From Burkholderiales bacterium (GTDB lineage: Bacteria > Pseudomonadota > Gammaproteobacteria > Burkholderiales > SG8-39), in assembly GCA_025458245.1 (NCBI GenBank), contig JALOSW010000007.1:1-37116 (forward strand): a stretch of DNA of 37,116 nucleotides. The letters are read 5' to 3'. Below the pieces are notes generated by a model. It saw nothing but the letters and a program-made list of their open reading frames with translations. It did no database searches and had not been told where the DNA came from. The position numbers and the translations under genes were made by a program. Positions 18,013 through 27,577 of this stretch are shown piece by piece; within the stretch, counting starts at the first letter, position 1, and every line of letters starts with the position of its first letter.

Positions 18013-19924
18013 TCTCTACCTGCTCTTCCTGGGCATGACGCTCGCGGCGGCGCCGCACCTGCCGCGGCTGCCGTGGTGGATCGCGCTGCTCGTGGTCGGG
18101 CTCCTCGGCTGGCGCGCGTGGGTCGTGCAGCGAAGCATCTCGCTGCCGCGGCGCTGGCTCATCCTGGGCCTCGCTTTCACCACGCTGGCGATGGTGTACC
18201 TGCACTACAAGACGGTGTTCGGCCGCGATGCGGGCGTCGCGCTGCTGGTCATCTTCCTCGCGCTGAAGCTGCTCGAAATGCGTACGCTGCGCGACGTCAC
18301 GGTGGTGGTGCTGCTCGCCTACTTTCTCGCCCTCACCAACTTCTTCTACAGCCAGACCATTCTCACCGGCGCGCTGATGACGCTCACGCTGGTGGTGCTC
18401 ACGACCGCGCTCGTCGGGTTCAACGCGCCGCGCCGCCGCGTCCGCGACAACCTCAAGACGGCGGGCGTCCTGCTCGGGCAGGGACTGCCGGTCATGCTGG
18501 TCCTCTTCCTGCTGTTCCCGCGCGTGCAGGGCCCGCTCTGGGGCATGCCCCAGGACGCCTATGCCGGCATGACCGGGCTCTCCGACACGATGACGCCGGG
18601 GAACATCAGCTCGCTCTCGCAATCGGACGCGATCGCTTTTCGCGCCAGGTTCGACGGCGAGCCGCCCGCGCGCGGCCGGCTCTACTGGCGCGGGCCGGTG
18701 TTCTGGGAATTCGACGGGCGCACGTGGCGCGCCGGGCGCGGGCCCTCGTCGCAGTTCTATCGGTTCGAGCCCGAGGGCGTCCCGGTGCAATACGAGATGA
18801 CGGTCGAGCCGCACAACCGCCAGTGGCTGTTCGCCCTCGACCTCGCCGGACAGGTGCCGCAGGGCGCGTACGGCACATCCGACTACCAGCTCCTGTCGCG
18901 CCAGCCGGTCCGCAGCCGCGTCCGCTATCCGATGCATTCGTTCCTCGACTACCGCGCGACCGCCGGCGCCACGCCCGCCGAGCTCGACTACGCGCGCGAA
19001 TTGCCGCCGGGGGTGAATCCGCGCGCGCGCGAGCTCGCGCTGCGCTGGCGACGCGACGCCAAAGCCGAAGACGACGTGATGCTGCGCGCGCTCGACTACT
19101 TCAGGACCGCGGGGCTGCGCTACACCCTCAACCCGCCCCTGCTCGGCGCCGACTCGGTGGACGAAATGCTCTTCGTCACCAAGAGCGGCTTCTGCGAGCA
19201 CTTCTCGTCGGCGTTCGTGTTCCTGATGCGCGCGGCGGGCGTGCCGGCGCGCGTGGTCACCGGATACCAGGGCGGCGAGCTCAACCCGGTCGACCAGTTC
19301 GTCGTCGTGCGCCAGTCCGATGCGCACGCCTGGGCCGAGGTCTGGCTGCCTTCGCGCGGCTGGGTGCGCGTCGACCCGACGGCGGCAGTCGTGCCGATGC
19401 GGGTCGAGTCGGGCCTCGCCGCGGCGGTTCCCGACACCGAGCCGGTCCCGCTGCTCGTGCGTGTCGACGTCACGTGGCTTCGGCAGCTGCGCTTCAGCTG
19501 GGAGGCGCTCGCGAACCGCTGGAACCAGTGGGTGCTCGGCTACAACCCCGAGCGCCAGCGCGACTTCCTGCACCGGCTCGGCATGCCTTCGCCCGACTGG
19601 CAGAAGATGGCCACTACGCTCTTCTGGGCAGTCGGCGGCATCGTCACGCTGATCGCGCTGTTCGTCCTGCGTCGACGGCTTTCGAAGGACCCGGTGCAGC
19701 GCATCTGGCTCGCGTTCTGCGCGAAGCTCGCGCGGGCGGGCACCGAACGGCGGCCGAGCGAAGGCCCGGCGGCGTTCGCGGAGCGCGCAGGCCGCGCGCA
19801 TCCGGCGCGCGCCGGGGTGGTGCAGGCCGTCGCCAGGCTCTACGCCGACCTGCGCTACGGGCCGCAGCGCGATCCGGAGGGGGTCGCGCGCCTTGCCCGC
19901 ATGGTGCGAGAATTCCGGCCATGA
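17990..19924 (+). CDS. transglutaminase TgpA-like protein (DUF3488 plus transglutaminase core)
   Basis: N-terminal multi-TM region; transglutaminase Cys/His/Asp segments SGFCEHFSSAFVFLMRAAGVPARVVTGYQGG, DAHAWAEVWLPSRGWVRVDPTAAV; overlaps DUF58 gene by 23 bp. Confidence 0.93.
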   Translation: MPRLPAPSLYLLFLGMTLAAAPHLPRLPWWIALLVVGLLGWRAWVVQRSISLPRRWLILGLAFTTLAMVYLHYKTVFGRDAGVALLVIFLALKLLEMRTLRDVTVVVLLAYFLALTNFFYSQTILTGALMTLTLVVLTTALVGFNAPRRRVRDNLKTAGVLLGQGLPVMLVLFLLFPRVQGPLWGMPQDAYAGMTGLSDTMTPGNISSLSQSDAIAFRARFDGEPPARGRLYWRGPVFWEFDGRTWRAGRGPSSQFYRFEPEGVPVQYEMTVEPHNRQWLFALDLAGQVPQGAYGTSDYQLLSRQPVRSRVRYPMHSFLDYRATAGATPAELDYARELPPGVNPRARELALRWRRDAKAEDDVMLRALDYFRTAGLRYTLNPPLLGADSVDEMLFVTKSGFCEHFSSAFVFLMRAAGVPARVVTGYQGGELNPVDQFVVVRQSDAHAWAEVWLPSRGWVRVDPTAAVVPMRVESGLAAAVPDTEPVPLLVRVDVTWLRQLRFSWEALANRWNQWVLGYNPERQRDFLHRLGMPSPDWQKMATTLFWAVGGIVTLIALFVLRRRLSKDPVQRIWLAFCAKLARAGTERRPSEGPAAFAERAGRAHPARAGVVQAVARLYADLRYGPQRDPEGVARLARMVREFRP

Positions 19925-20961
19925 CGACACGGCGGACTTTTCTCGGCTTCGTCGGCGCGCTCGCGGCGCAGCCGGCGCTCGCGGCCAAACAAGCGCCGGC
20001 GCGCACCTATGCGGGCCGCGACGACGTGCGCGCGTTCATCGCCGAGATGGTCGACCGCCACGGCTTCGTTCCGAGCGAGCTCGAGAGCGCGTTCGCTCGC
20101 GCCCAGTTCCAGCCCTCGATCGTCAAGGCGATGACGCCGCTGCCCGCGGGCCAGCGCTCGTGGTCGGTATATCGCACGCGGTTCATCAACCCGCCGCGCA
20201 TCGACGGCGGCGTCGCGTTCTGGGCGCGACACGAGGCCGCGCTCGCGCGCGCCGCCGCGACCTTCGGCGTCCCGGAGGAGTACGTCGTCGCGATCATCGG
20301 TGTCGAGACGCTCTACGGTCGCAACACCGGCGGCTATCGAGTGATCGACGCGCTCGCCACGCTCGCGTTCGACTATCCGCGCCGCGCCGACTTCTTCCGC
20401 GGCGAGCTGGAGAGCTTTCTGCTGCTCGCCCGCGAGAACGACGTCGACGTGCTCGGCCTGAAAGGTTCGTTCGCCGGCGCGGTCGGCATCCCCCAATTCA
20501 TGCCGTCGAGCTGGCGCCGGTATGCGGTCGATTTCGACGGCGACGGCCGCCGCGACCTGCTGGGCAGCCCTACCGACGCCGTGGGCAGCGTCGCGAATTT
20601 CCTCCGCGAGCACGGGTGGACGCCGGACGCGCCGGTCGCGTACCCGGTCCGCGCCGAGGGCGCCGCATGGCGAGGCCTCTCCGACGGCGGCGTCGAGCCC
20701 GTGCATCCGGTCGCGGCGCTCGCGGGCGCCGGGGTGAGCGTCGACGCGTTCGCCCGACCGGTCGCCGACGACACGCTCGCGGTGCTCGTCGAGCTCGAAA
20801 CGCCGAACGCGCCCTCCGACCTCTGGCTCGGATTCCAGAACTTCTACGCGATCACGCGCTACAACCGGTCGAGCTTCTATGCGATCTCGGTCGTGGAGCT
20901 CGCCAACGCGGTGCGCGCCGCTTACGGTGCGCCGCTGCGCACGGCCGACACGGCGCGATGA
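19921..20961 (+). CDS. mltB: lytic murein transglycosylase B
   Basis: Leader MTTRRTFLGFVGALAA; catalytic region VVAIIGVETLYGRNTGGYRVIDAL; GAVGIPQFMPSSWRRYAVDFDGDGRRDL; ATGA overlap with upstream gene. Confidence 0.94.
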   Translation: MTTRRTFLGFVGALAAQPALAAKQAPARTYAGRDDVRAFIAEMVDRHGFVPSELESAFARAQFQPSIVKAMTPLPAGQRSWSVYRTRFINPPRIDGGVAFWARHEAALARAAATFGVPEEYVVAIIGVETLYGRNTGGYRVIDALATLAFDYPRRADFFRGELESFLLLARENDVDVLGLKGSFAGAVGIPQFMPSSWRRYAVDFDGDGRRDLLGSPTDAVGSVANFLREHGWTPDAPVAYPVRAEGAAWRGLSDGGVEPVHPVAALAGAGVSVDAFARPVADDTLAVLVELETPNAPSDLWLGFQNFYAITRYNRSSFYAISVVELANAVRAAYGAPLRTADTAR

Positions 20962-21482
20962 CCGATCCCGTCGTCCGCCCCGCGACGCGCGCGGACGTGC
21001 CGGCGCTGCTCGATCTCATTCGCGGCCTCGCGGAGTACGAGCGCCTCTCCCACCTGGTCGAAGCCACGGAAGCGTCGCTCGCGGACGCGTTGTTCGGAGC
21101 CGGCGCACATGTCGAGGCACTGCTTGCCGAGCACGGCGGCGAGCCGGTCGGCTTCGCGCTCTATTTCCACAACTTCTCGACATTCCTCGGCCGCAGGGGG
21201 CTCTACCTCGAGGATCTGTTCGTCCGCCCGGCGCACCGCCGGCGCGGCATCGGACGAGCGCTCCTGCTCGCGGTGGCGCGGATCGCCCATGCGCGCAATT
21301 GCGGGCGGTTCGAATGGATGGCGCTCGACTGGAACACGCCCGCGATCGAGTTCTACAAGTCGCTCGGCGCCGTCGAGCATCCCGAATGGCGCTTGCTCCG
21401 CGTCGCCGGGGACGCGCTCGCGCGTCTCGGCACCCGCGATGGCCAACCGGCGGATGCCCTCCCGCCGCGGGACTGGGCATAA
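20958..21482 (+). CDS. GNAT family N-acetyltransferase
   Basis: VRPATRADVPALLDLIRGLAEYE, LYLEDLFVRPAHRRRGIGRALLLAVA; ATGA overlap with mltB. Confidence 0.92.
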   Translation: MTDPVVRPATRADVPALLDLIRGLAEYERLSHLVEATEASLADALFGAGAHVEALLAEHGGEPVGFALYFHNFSTFLGRRGLYLEDLFVRPAHRRRGIGRALLLAVARIAHARNCGRFEWMALDWNTPAIEFYKSLGAVEHPEWRLLRVAGDALARLGTRDGQPADALPPRDWA

Positions 21483-21528
21483 TCGCGCCTTTTCCCGAAG
21501 CGCAGACGCCGCCCGCGTCTTCGATACG

Positions 21529-22089
21529 ATGATCAGACCAGCCCGATCCGCCATCACCCGCCGCCGCTTTCTCCTCGGCGCGGCCGCGTTCGTCGCGACG
21601 ACGCCCGCCATAGCGGGCGCCGACCGGGCCTCCGCTGCCGACGGTGGCGCGCGCACGCTCGCGTTTTCGCATCTGCACACCGGCGAACGCCTGTCGGTCG
21701 CATACGCCGTCGGGCACGCCTACGTTTCCGACGCGCTCGCGGCAATCAATCGGCTCCTGCGCGACCACCGCACCGGCGACATCCACGCCATCGACCCTGC
21801 CCTGCTCGAGCAGATGCACGCGCTCCAGCGCGTCACCGGCACGCGTGCGCCGTTCGAGATCATCTGCGGCTATCGATCGGCGCGTTCGAACGAAATGCTG
21901 CGCGAGCGCAGCGGCGGCGTCGCGAAAGCGAGCCTGCATCTCGAAGGCCGCGCGATCGACATCCGGCTCGCCGACGTTCCGCTGGCGGACCTGCGCGACG
22001 CCGCCATCGACCTGAAGGCGGGCGGCGTCGGCTACTACGCCGCTTCGAATTTCGTCCATCTCGACACGGGGCGAGTGCGGCGCTGGTAG
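21529..22089 (+). CDS. DUF882 / YcbK-like (M15A-type) protein with Tat-like leader
   Basis: ITRRRFLLGAAAFVA leader; FEIICGYRSARSNEMLRERSGGVAKASLHLEGRAIDIRL. Confidence 0.92.
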   Translation: MIRPARSAITRRRFLLGAAAFVATTPAIAGADRASAADGGARTLAFSHLHTGERLSVAYAVGHAYVSDALAAINRLLRDHRTGDIHAIDPALLEQMHALQRVTGTRAPFEIICGYRSARSNEMLRERSGGVAKASLHLEGRAIDIRLADVPLADLRDAAIDLKAGGVGYYAASNFVHLDTGRVRRW

Positions 22090-22204
22090 GCGTCCGGCGC
22101 CTGCGCCGTCCGGCGCGCGGCGCGCGAGACGGCATCGGGGCAGCGCGCGCCGGCGCGCGTCGGCGAACCCCGCGCGACGGAAGAGCGGAACGACGAGACG
22201 GACC

Positions 22205-23395
22205 ATGGAGACCTACATCCTCGACTGGCTCAACCTCGGCGTGCGGTGGCTCCACTTCACCGCGGGCATCGCGTGGATCGGGGCATCGCTCTATTTCGTG
22301 ATGCTCGACAACTCGCTGCGTCGGCCAGCCAAGACGGCCGACGCCGAGCGCGGCGTCCACGGCGAACTGTGGGCCGTGCACGGCGGCGGCTTCTACTGCA
22401 GCCAGAAGTTCCTGACCGGACCGAAGGGCGAGCCCCTTTCCGAGCACCTCCACTGGTCCAAGTGGGAGGCCTATACCACCTGGCTCTCCGGCATGGGCCT
22501 GATGGCGCTCATCTACTGGTACGGCGCCAACGCGTATCTCGTCGATCGCTCGGTGATGGCGCTGTCCGTTCCGGCGGCCATCGCGATTTCCGCCGGCTCC
22601 CTGGTCGCCGGCTGGTTCGTTTACGACGCGCTCTGCCGCGTGATCCGCAGCGAGCTCGCGCTCGCGCTCATCGTCTATGTGCTGCTCGTGGCCGCCGCGT
22701 GGGGCTATGCGCAAGTGTTCGGAGCGCGCGCCGCGTATGTTCACGTCGGCGCGCTCATCGGCACGATCATGGTGTGGAACGTGTTCTTCCACATCATTCC
22801 CGGCCAGAAGAAGATGGTGGCGGCGCTGCGCTCCGGACAGCCGGTCGATCCGCGCCCCGGGATCGTCGGCAAGCAGCGCAGCGTGCACAACACCTACTTC
22901 ACGCTGCCGGTGCTGTTCATCATGATCAGCAACCACTACCCGATGACCTACGGGCACCGGCACGGCTGGGCGGTGCTCGCGGTGATCATGCTCGCCGGCG
23001 CGCTGATCCGGCAGTTCTTCGTGCTGCGCCATCGCGGCCGCCTGGTCTGGGCCCTGCCCGCAGCCGGCGCTGCCCTGCTCGTCGGTCTCGCGGTCATGCT
23101 CGCGCCGATGCCGAAGTCCGCCGCGGACACGACGGTGCCGTTCGCGCAGATCGCACCGATCATCGCCGCGCGCTGCGCCGTCTGCCACGCGGCGAAGCCC
23201 ACGTTCGCCGGATTCGAGCAGGCGCCCGGTGGCGTCCTGCTCGACACGCCCGAGCGCATCAGGGCCGCAGCCGCGCAGATCGAACAGCAAAGCGTCGCGA
23301 CCCAGGCGATGCCGATCGGCAACCTGACGCACATGACAGCGGACGAGCGAGCGCTGCTCGGTCGCTGGCTCGCGGCGGGCGCGAAGACCGACTGA
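22205..23395 (+). CDS. puuD: membrane urate hydroxylase PuuD with C-terminal cytochrome c domain
   Basis: Multi-TM N-terminus (LNLGVRWLHFTAGIAWIGASLYFVMLD), C-terminal CAVCH heme motif; next to puuE. Confidence 0.93.
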   Translation: METYILDWLNLGVRWLHFTAGIAWIGASLYFVMLDNSLRRPAKTADAERGVHGELWAVHGGGFYCSQKFLTGPKGEPLSEHLHWSKWEAYTTWLSGMGLMALIYWYGANAYLVDRSVMALSVPAAIAISAGSLVAGWFVYDALCRVIRSELALALIVYVLLVAAAWGYAQVFGARAAYVHVGALIGTIMVWNVFFHIIPGQKKMVAALRSGQPVDPRPGIVGKQRSVHNTYFTLPVLFIMISNHYPMTYGHRHGWAVLAVIMLAGALIRQFFVLRHRGRLVWALPAAGAALLVGLAVMLAPMPKSAADTTVPFAQIAPIIAARCAVCHAAKPTFAGFEQAPGGVLLDTPERIRAAAAQIEQQSVATQAMPIGNLTHMTADERALLGRWLAAGAKTD

Positions 23396-23577
23396 CGGCC
23401 GCACGGCGACCCCTTTGAAGCGGCCGGAGCGGCCGAGGCCGCGGACGCTCGCCGCGGCAGCGCCATGCCGAATCGGTCGCCTACGGACCGAACGGACACT
23501 ATCATGTGCCCCTTCTCGCCTGGCCGCGGCGCTGCCCGGCCGATTGCGAGAGCCACCGGCCGGGCCCAAGGCAATCG

Positions 23578-24531
23578 ATGACCAACGAAGGCAAACGCTA
23601 TCCGCGCGACCTGAGAGGATACGGCGGCAACCCGCCCCACGCGGCGTGGCCCGGGGGTGCGCGCATCGCGCTGCAGTTCGTGCTCAACTTCGAGGAAGGC
23701 GGCGAGCGCGCCGTCGTCCACGGCGACCCGGCGAGCGAGCAGTTCCTGTCGGAGCTCGCCAACCCGCCGGCCTTCCCGGCCCGCCATCTGAGCATGGAGT
23801 CGATCTACGAGTACGGCTCGCGGGTCGGCGTCTGGCGCATCCTCGCCGAGTTCGAGCGGCGCCGCCTGCCGCTCACCGTGTTCGGCGTCGGCATGGCGCT
23901 CGAGCGCTGCCCGGAGGTGACCGCGGCGTTCGTCGCGCACGGCCACGAGATCGCGTGCCACGGATGGCGCTGGATCCACTACCAGGAAGTCGACGAAGCG
24001 GTCGAGCGCGAGCACATGGCGGCCGCCGTGCGCGCGGTCGAGCGGCTCACGGGATCGCGGCCGCGCGGCTGGTACACCGGCCGGGACAGCCCCAACACCC
24101 GGCGCCTCGTCGCGGACGACGGCGGCTTCGAGTACGACAGCGACTACTACGGCGACGACCTTCCCTTCTGGCTGCGCGTGCGCCGGACCGACGGCACGCT
24201 CGCGCCGCATCTCGTCGTGCCCTACACCCTCGACGCGAACGACATGCGCTTCGCTCTGCCGCAGGGCTACAGCCACGGCGACGAGTTCTTCGCGTACCTG
24301 CGCGATGCGTTCGACGTGCAGTACGCCGAGGGTGCGGAGCGGCCGTCGATGATGTCGGTCGGCATGCACTGCCGGCTGCTCGGCCGGCCCGGCCGGGTGC
24401 GCGCCCTGCAGCGCTTCCTCGACCACGTCGAGCGTCACGACCGCGTATGGGTGACGCGGCGCATCGACATCGCGCGGCACTGGCGAGCGGCGCACCCGTT
24501 CGACGCCGCCACCGCATTCGTCTGGGAATGA
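23578..24531 (+). CDS. puuE: allantoinase PuuE (polysaccharide-deacetylase fold)
   Basis: YPRDLRGYGGNPPHAAWPGGARIALQFVLNFEEGGE, EIACHGWRWIHYQ, SMESIYEYGSRVGVWRIL. Confidence 0.95.
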   Translation: MTNEGKRYPRDLRGYGGNPPHAAWPGGARIALQFVLNFEEGGERAVVHGDPASEQFLSELANPPAFPARHLSMESIYEYGSRVGVWRILAEFERRRLPLTVFGVGMALERCPEVTAAFVAHGHEIACHGWRWIHYQEVDEAVEREHMAAAVRAVERLTGSRPRGWYTGRDSPNTRRLVADDGGFEYDSDYYGDDLPFWLRVRRTDGTLAPHLVVPYTLDANDMRFALPQGYSHGDEFFAYLRDAFDVQYAEGAERPSMMSVGMHCRLLGRPGRVRALQRFLDHVERHDRVWVTRRIDIARHWRAAHPFDAATAFVWE

Positions 24532-24535
24532 GCCG

Positions 24536-26314
24536 ATGCGCCTGACGCTCGAGCAGCTCAACGCCGCGCCGCAGGACGAGTTCACCGCCCTGCTCGACGG
24601 GACTTACGAGCATTCGCCGTGGATCGCGCGCGAGGCGTGGCGCCGGCGTCCCTTCGCTTCGCCCGCCGCGCTGAAGCGCGCCATGACCGAGTCGGTCCGC
24701 GCGGCCGGCCGGGACGCGCAGCTCGCGCTCATCCGCGCGCACCCGGAGCTTGCCGGCAAAGCCATGGTCGCGAAGGCGCTCACTGCCGAATCGACCCACG
24801 AACAGGGCGCGGCCGGCCTCACTGCATGCACGCCCGAGGAGTTCGCCACGCTGCAGCGCCTGAACGCCGAGTACGGCGCGAAGTTCGGCTTTCCCTTCAT
24901 CCTGGCCGTGCGCGGCCCGCGCGGGCTCGGGCTCACCCGATCCGCGATCATCGCGGCGTTCGAGCGCAGGCTCGCGAACCATCCGGATTTCGAGTTCGCC
25001 GAGGCGCTGCGCAACATCCATCGGATCGCCGAGATCCGTCTCGACGAGAAGCTCGGGCACGTGCCGGCGCTCGGAAATCTCGTCTGGGACTGGGCCGAAG
25101 AACTGGCGCAGCACAGCGACCCCGGCTATGCCGAGAAGGGCCAGCTGACGGTCACCTATCTCACCGACGCGCATCGGGCGTGCGCGGCTCGCCTGTCGGC
25201 GTGGATGCGCGAGGAGTGCGGCTTCGACAGCGTCGAGATCGATGCGGTCGGCAACGTGGTCGGCGTGTACTACGGCACCGATCGCGAGGCGCGACGGCTT
25301 CTCACGGGATCCCATTACGACACGGTGCGCAACGCCGGCAAGCACGACGGCCGTCTCGGCATTCTCGTCGCGATGGCGTGCGTGCGGGAGATGCATCGCC
25401 GGGGCCGCCGGCTGCCCTTCGGCATCGAGGTCGTGGCCTTCGCCGAAGAAGAAGGCCAGCGTTACAAGGCGGTGTTCCTCGGCTCCGGCGCGCTCGCCGG
25501 GCGCTTCGACCCTCGCTGGCTCGACCAGAAGGATGCCGACGGCATCACCATGGGCGAGGCCATGACCGGCGCCGGCTTGCGCGTCGCCGACATCCCGAAG
25601 CTCGCGCGCGACGCGTCCCGCTATCTCGGATTCGTCGAGGCGCACATCGAGCAGGGCCCGGTGCTCGCCGGGCTGGACCTGCCGCTCGGTGTCGTCACGT
25701 CGATCAACGGCAGCGTGCGCTACATCGTGGAGATCGCAGGCGAGGCGAGCCATGCGGGGACGACGCCGATGGATCGCCGCCGCGATGCCGCCGCCGCCGC
25801 GGCCGAACTGGTGCTCTACGTCGAGCGGCGCGCCGCGGCGGTGCCCGAGGTCGTGGGCACGGTCGGCGTGCTCGATGTGCCGGGCGGATCGAGCAATGTC
25901 GTGCCCGGCCGGTGCCGGTTCACGCTCGACATCCGCGCCACGACCGACGCGGCGCGCGACGCGGCGGCGGACGACGTGCGCGCGGAGCTCGCGCGCGTCT
26001 GCGCGCGCCGCGGCGTCTCCTACTCGCTGGAGGAAACGCTCCGGCAGAGCGCTGCGCCGAGCGACCGCGCATGGCAGGCGCGCTGGGAGCGCGCGGTCGC
26101 CGCGCTCGGACTGCCGGTCCACCGCATGCCGAGCGGCGCGGGCCACGACGCGATGAAGCTCCATGAAATCATGCCGCAGGCGATGCTGTTCGTGCGCGGC
26201 GAGAACGCGGGCATCAGCCACAACCCGCTGGAGAGCACCGCGAACGACGACATTCAGCTCGCGGTCGAGGCGTTCCAGCACCTTCTATTGCATCTTGCCG
26301 AAGCAGACGAATGA
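24536..26314 (+). CDS. fusion protein: OHCU decarboxylase (UraD) plus allantoate amidohydrolase
   Basis: Residues about 1-165 are UraD-like (RAHPELAGKA, PFILAVRG); about 185-592 are M20 hydantoinase/carbamoylase-like (GSHYDTVRNAGKHDGRLG, AFAEEEGQRY, EAHIEQGPVL, SGAGHDAM). Confidence 0.93.
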   Translation: MRLTLEQLNAAPQDEFTALLDGTYEHSPWIAREAWRRRPFASPAALKRAMTESVRAAGRDAQLALIRAHPELAGKAMVAKALTAESTHEQGAAGLTACTPEEFATLQRLNAEYGAKFGFPFILAVRGPRGLGLTRSAIIAAFERRLANHPDFEFAEALRNIHRIAEIRLDEKLGHVPALGNLVWDWAEELAQHSDPGYAEKGQLTVTYLTDAHRACAARLSAWMREECGFDSVEIDAVGNVVGVYYGTDREARRLLTGSHYDTVRNAGKHDGRLGILVAMACVREMHRRGRRLPFGIEVVAFAEEEGQRYKAVFLGSGALAGRFDPRWLDQKDADGITMGEAMTGAGLRVADIPKLARDASRYLGFVEAHIEQGPVLAGLDLPLGVVTSINGSVRYIVEIAGEASHAGTTPMDRRRDAAAAAAELVLYVERRAAAVPEVVGTVGVLDVPGGSSNVVPGRCRFTLDIRATTDAARDAAADDVRAELARVCARRGVSYSLEETLRQSAAPSDRAWQARWERAVAALGLPVHRMPSGAGHDAMKLHEIMPQAMLFVRGENAGISHNPLESTANDDIQLAVEAFQHLLLHLAEADE

Positions 26315-27552
26315 GCGACTACGATAGGCTCGACGCGTGGATCGACGCGCACTTCGACGAGGAAGTCCGCTTCCTGCAGGCACTCGTCCGAGTCCCGACC
26401 GACACGCCGCCCGGGGACAACGCGCCGCACGCCGAGCGCACCGCCGAGCTCCTGCGCGGCTTCGGCTTCGACGCCGAGAAGCACCCGGTCCCGGACCAGG
26501 CGGTGCGCGACTACGGCATGCGGTCGATCACCAATCTCGTCGTGCGCCGCCGCTACGGAGACGGCGGCGAGGACGCGCGGCCGGTGATCGCGCTCAACGC
26601 GCACGGCGATGTCGTGCCGCCCGGCGAGGGCTGGACGCACGATCCCTACGGCGGCGAGATCGTCGACGGCAGGATGTACGGCCGCGCGACCGCCGTGAGC
26701 AAGAGCGACTTCGCGAGCTACACGTTCGCGGTGCGCGCGCTCGAGTCGCTCGGTGCGCCGCTCCGGGGCGGCGTCGAACTGCACTTCACCTATGACGAAG
26801 AGTTCGGCGGCGAGCTCGGTCCGGGCTGGCTCCTCCGGCACGGCCTGACGAAGCCCGACTACGAGATCGCCGCCGGCTTCTCGTACCAGGTCGTCACCGC
26901 GCACAACGGCTGCCTGCAGATGGAAGTCACGGTGCACGGCGTGATGGCGCACGCGGCGATTCCCGACACGGGCGTGGATGCGCTGCAGGGTGCGACGAAG
27001 ATCCTCGCCGCGCTCTACGAACAGAACGCCCGGTACGCGTCGATCCGGTCGCAGGTGCCGGGCATCACTCATCCGTACCTGAACGTCGGCCGCATCGAAG
27101 GCGGCACCAACACCAATGTCGTGCCGGGCAAGGTCGTGCTTCGCCTCGATCGCCGCATGATCCCCGAGGAGGACCCGGCCGAGGTCGAGGCCGAGATCCG
27201 GCGCGTGATCGACGCGGCCGGCCGGAGCTATCCCGGGGTCAAGATCGAGATCAAACGGCTGCTGCTCGCGCAGCCGCTCCAGCCGCTGCCCGGAAACCGT
27301 CCGCTCGTGGAGGCGCTGCAGAAGCACGGCCGGGCGGTGTTCGGCGAGCCGATCCCGGAATCGGGATCGCCGCTCTACACCGACGTGCGTCTTTATTGCG
27401 AACACGGCGTGCCGGCGGTGATCTACGGCGCGGGACCGCGCACGGTGCGCGAGAGCAACGCCAAGCGCGCCGACGAGCACGTCGTCCTCGAAGACCTGCG
27501 CCGCGCCACCAAGGTGATTGCGCGGACGCTCTGCGACCTGTTGCGCCGCTGA
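26311..27552 (+). CDS. M20-family (ArgE/DapE-fold) protein with atypical metal-site motifs
   Basis: M20 landmarks NAHGDVVPPGEGWTHDPYGG, TYDEEFGGELG, GVMAHAAIPDTGVDAL, NVVPGKVVLRLDRR; ATGA overlap with upstream gene. Confidence 0.88.
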   Translation: MSDYDRLDAWIDAHFDEEVRFLQALVRVPTDTPPGDNAPHAERTAELLRGFGFDAEKHPVPDQAVRDYGMRSITNLVVRRRYGDGGEDARPVIALNAHGDVVPPGEGWTHDPYGGEIVDGRMYGRATAVSKSDFASYTFAVRALESLGAPLRGGVELHFTYDEEFGGELGPGWLLRHGLTKPDYEIAAGFSYQVVTAHNGCLQMEVTVHGVMAHAAIPDTGVDALQGATKILAALYEQNARYASIRSQVPGITHPYLNVGRIEGGTNTNVVPGKVVLRLDRRMIPEEDPAEVEAEIRRVIDAAGRSYPGVKIEIKRLLLAQPLQPLPGNRPLVEALQKHGRAVFGEPIPESGSPLYTDVRLYCEHGVPAVIYGAGPRTVRESNAKRADEHVVLEDLRRATKVIARTLCDLLRR

Positions 27553-27577
27553 GTCTCCGCGCGCGCCCGAGCCGGAC

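Noticed and set aside
17951-19930. 659-aa open frame antisense to the transglutaminase gene
   Set aside because: Mirror of a well-supported CDS; no start/RBS support or motifs.
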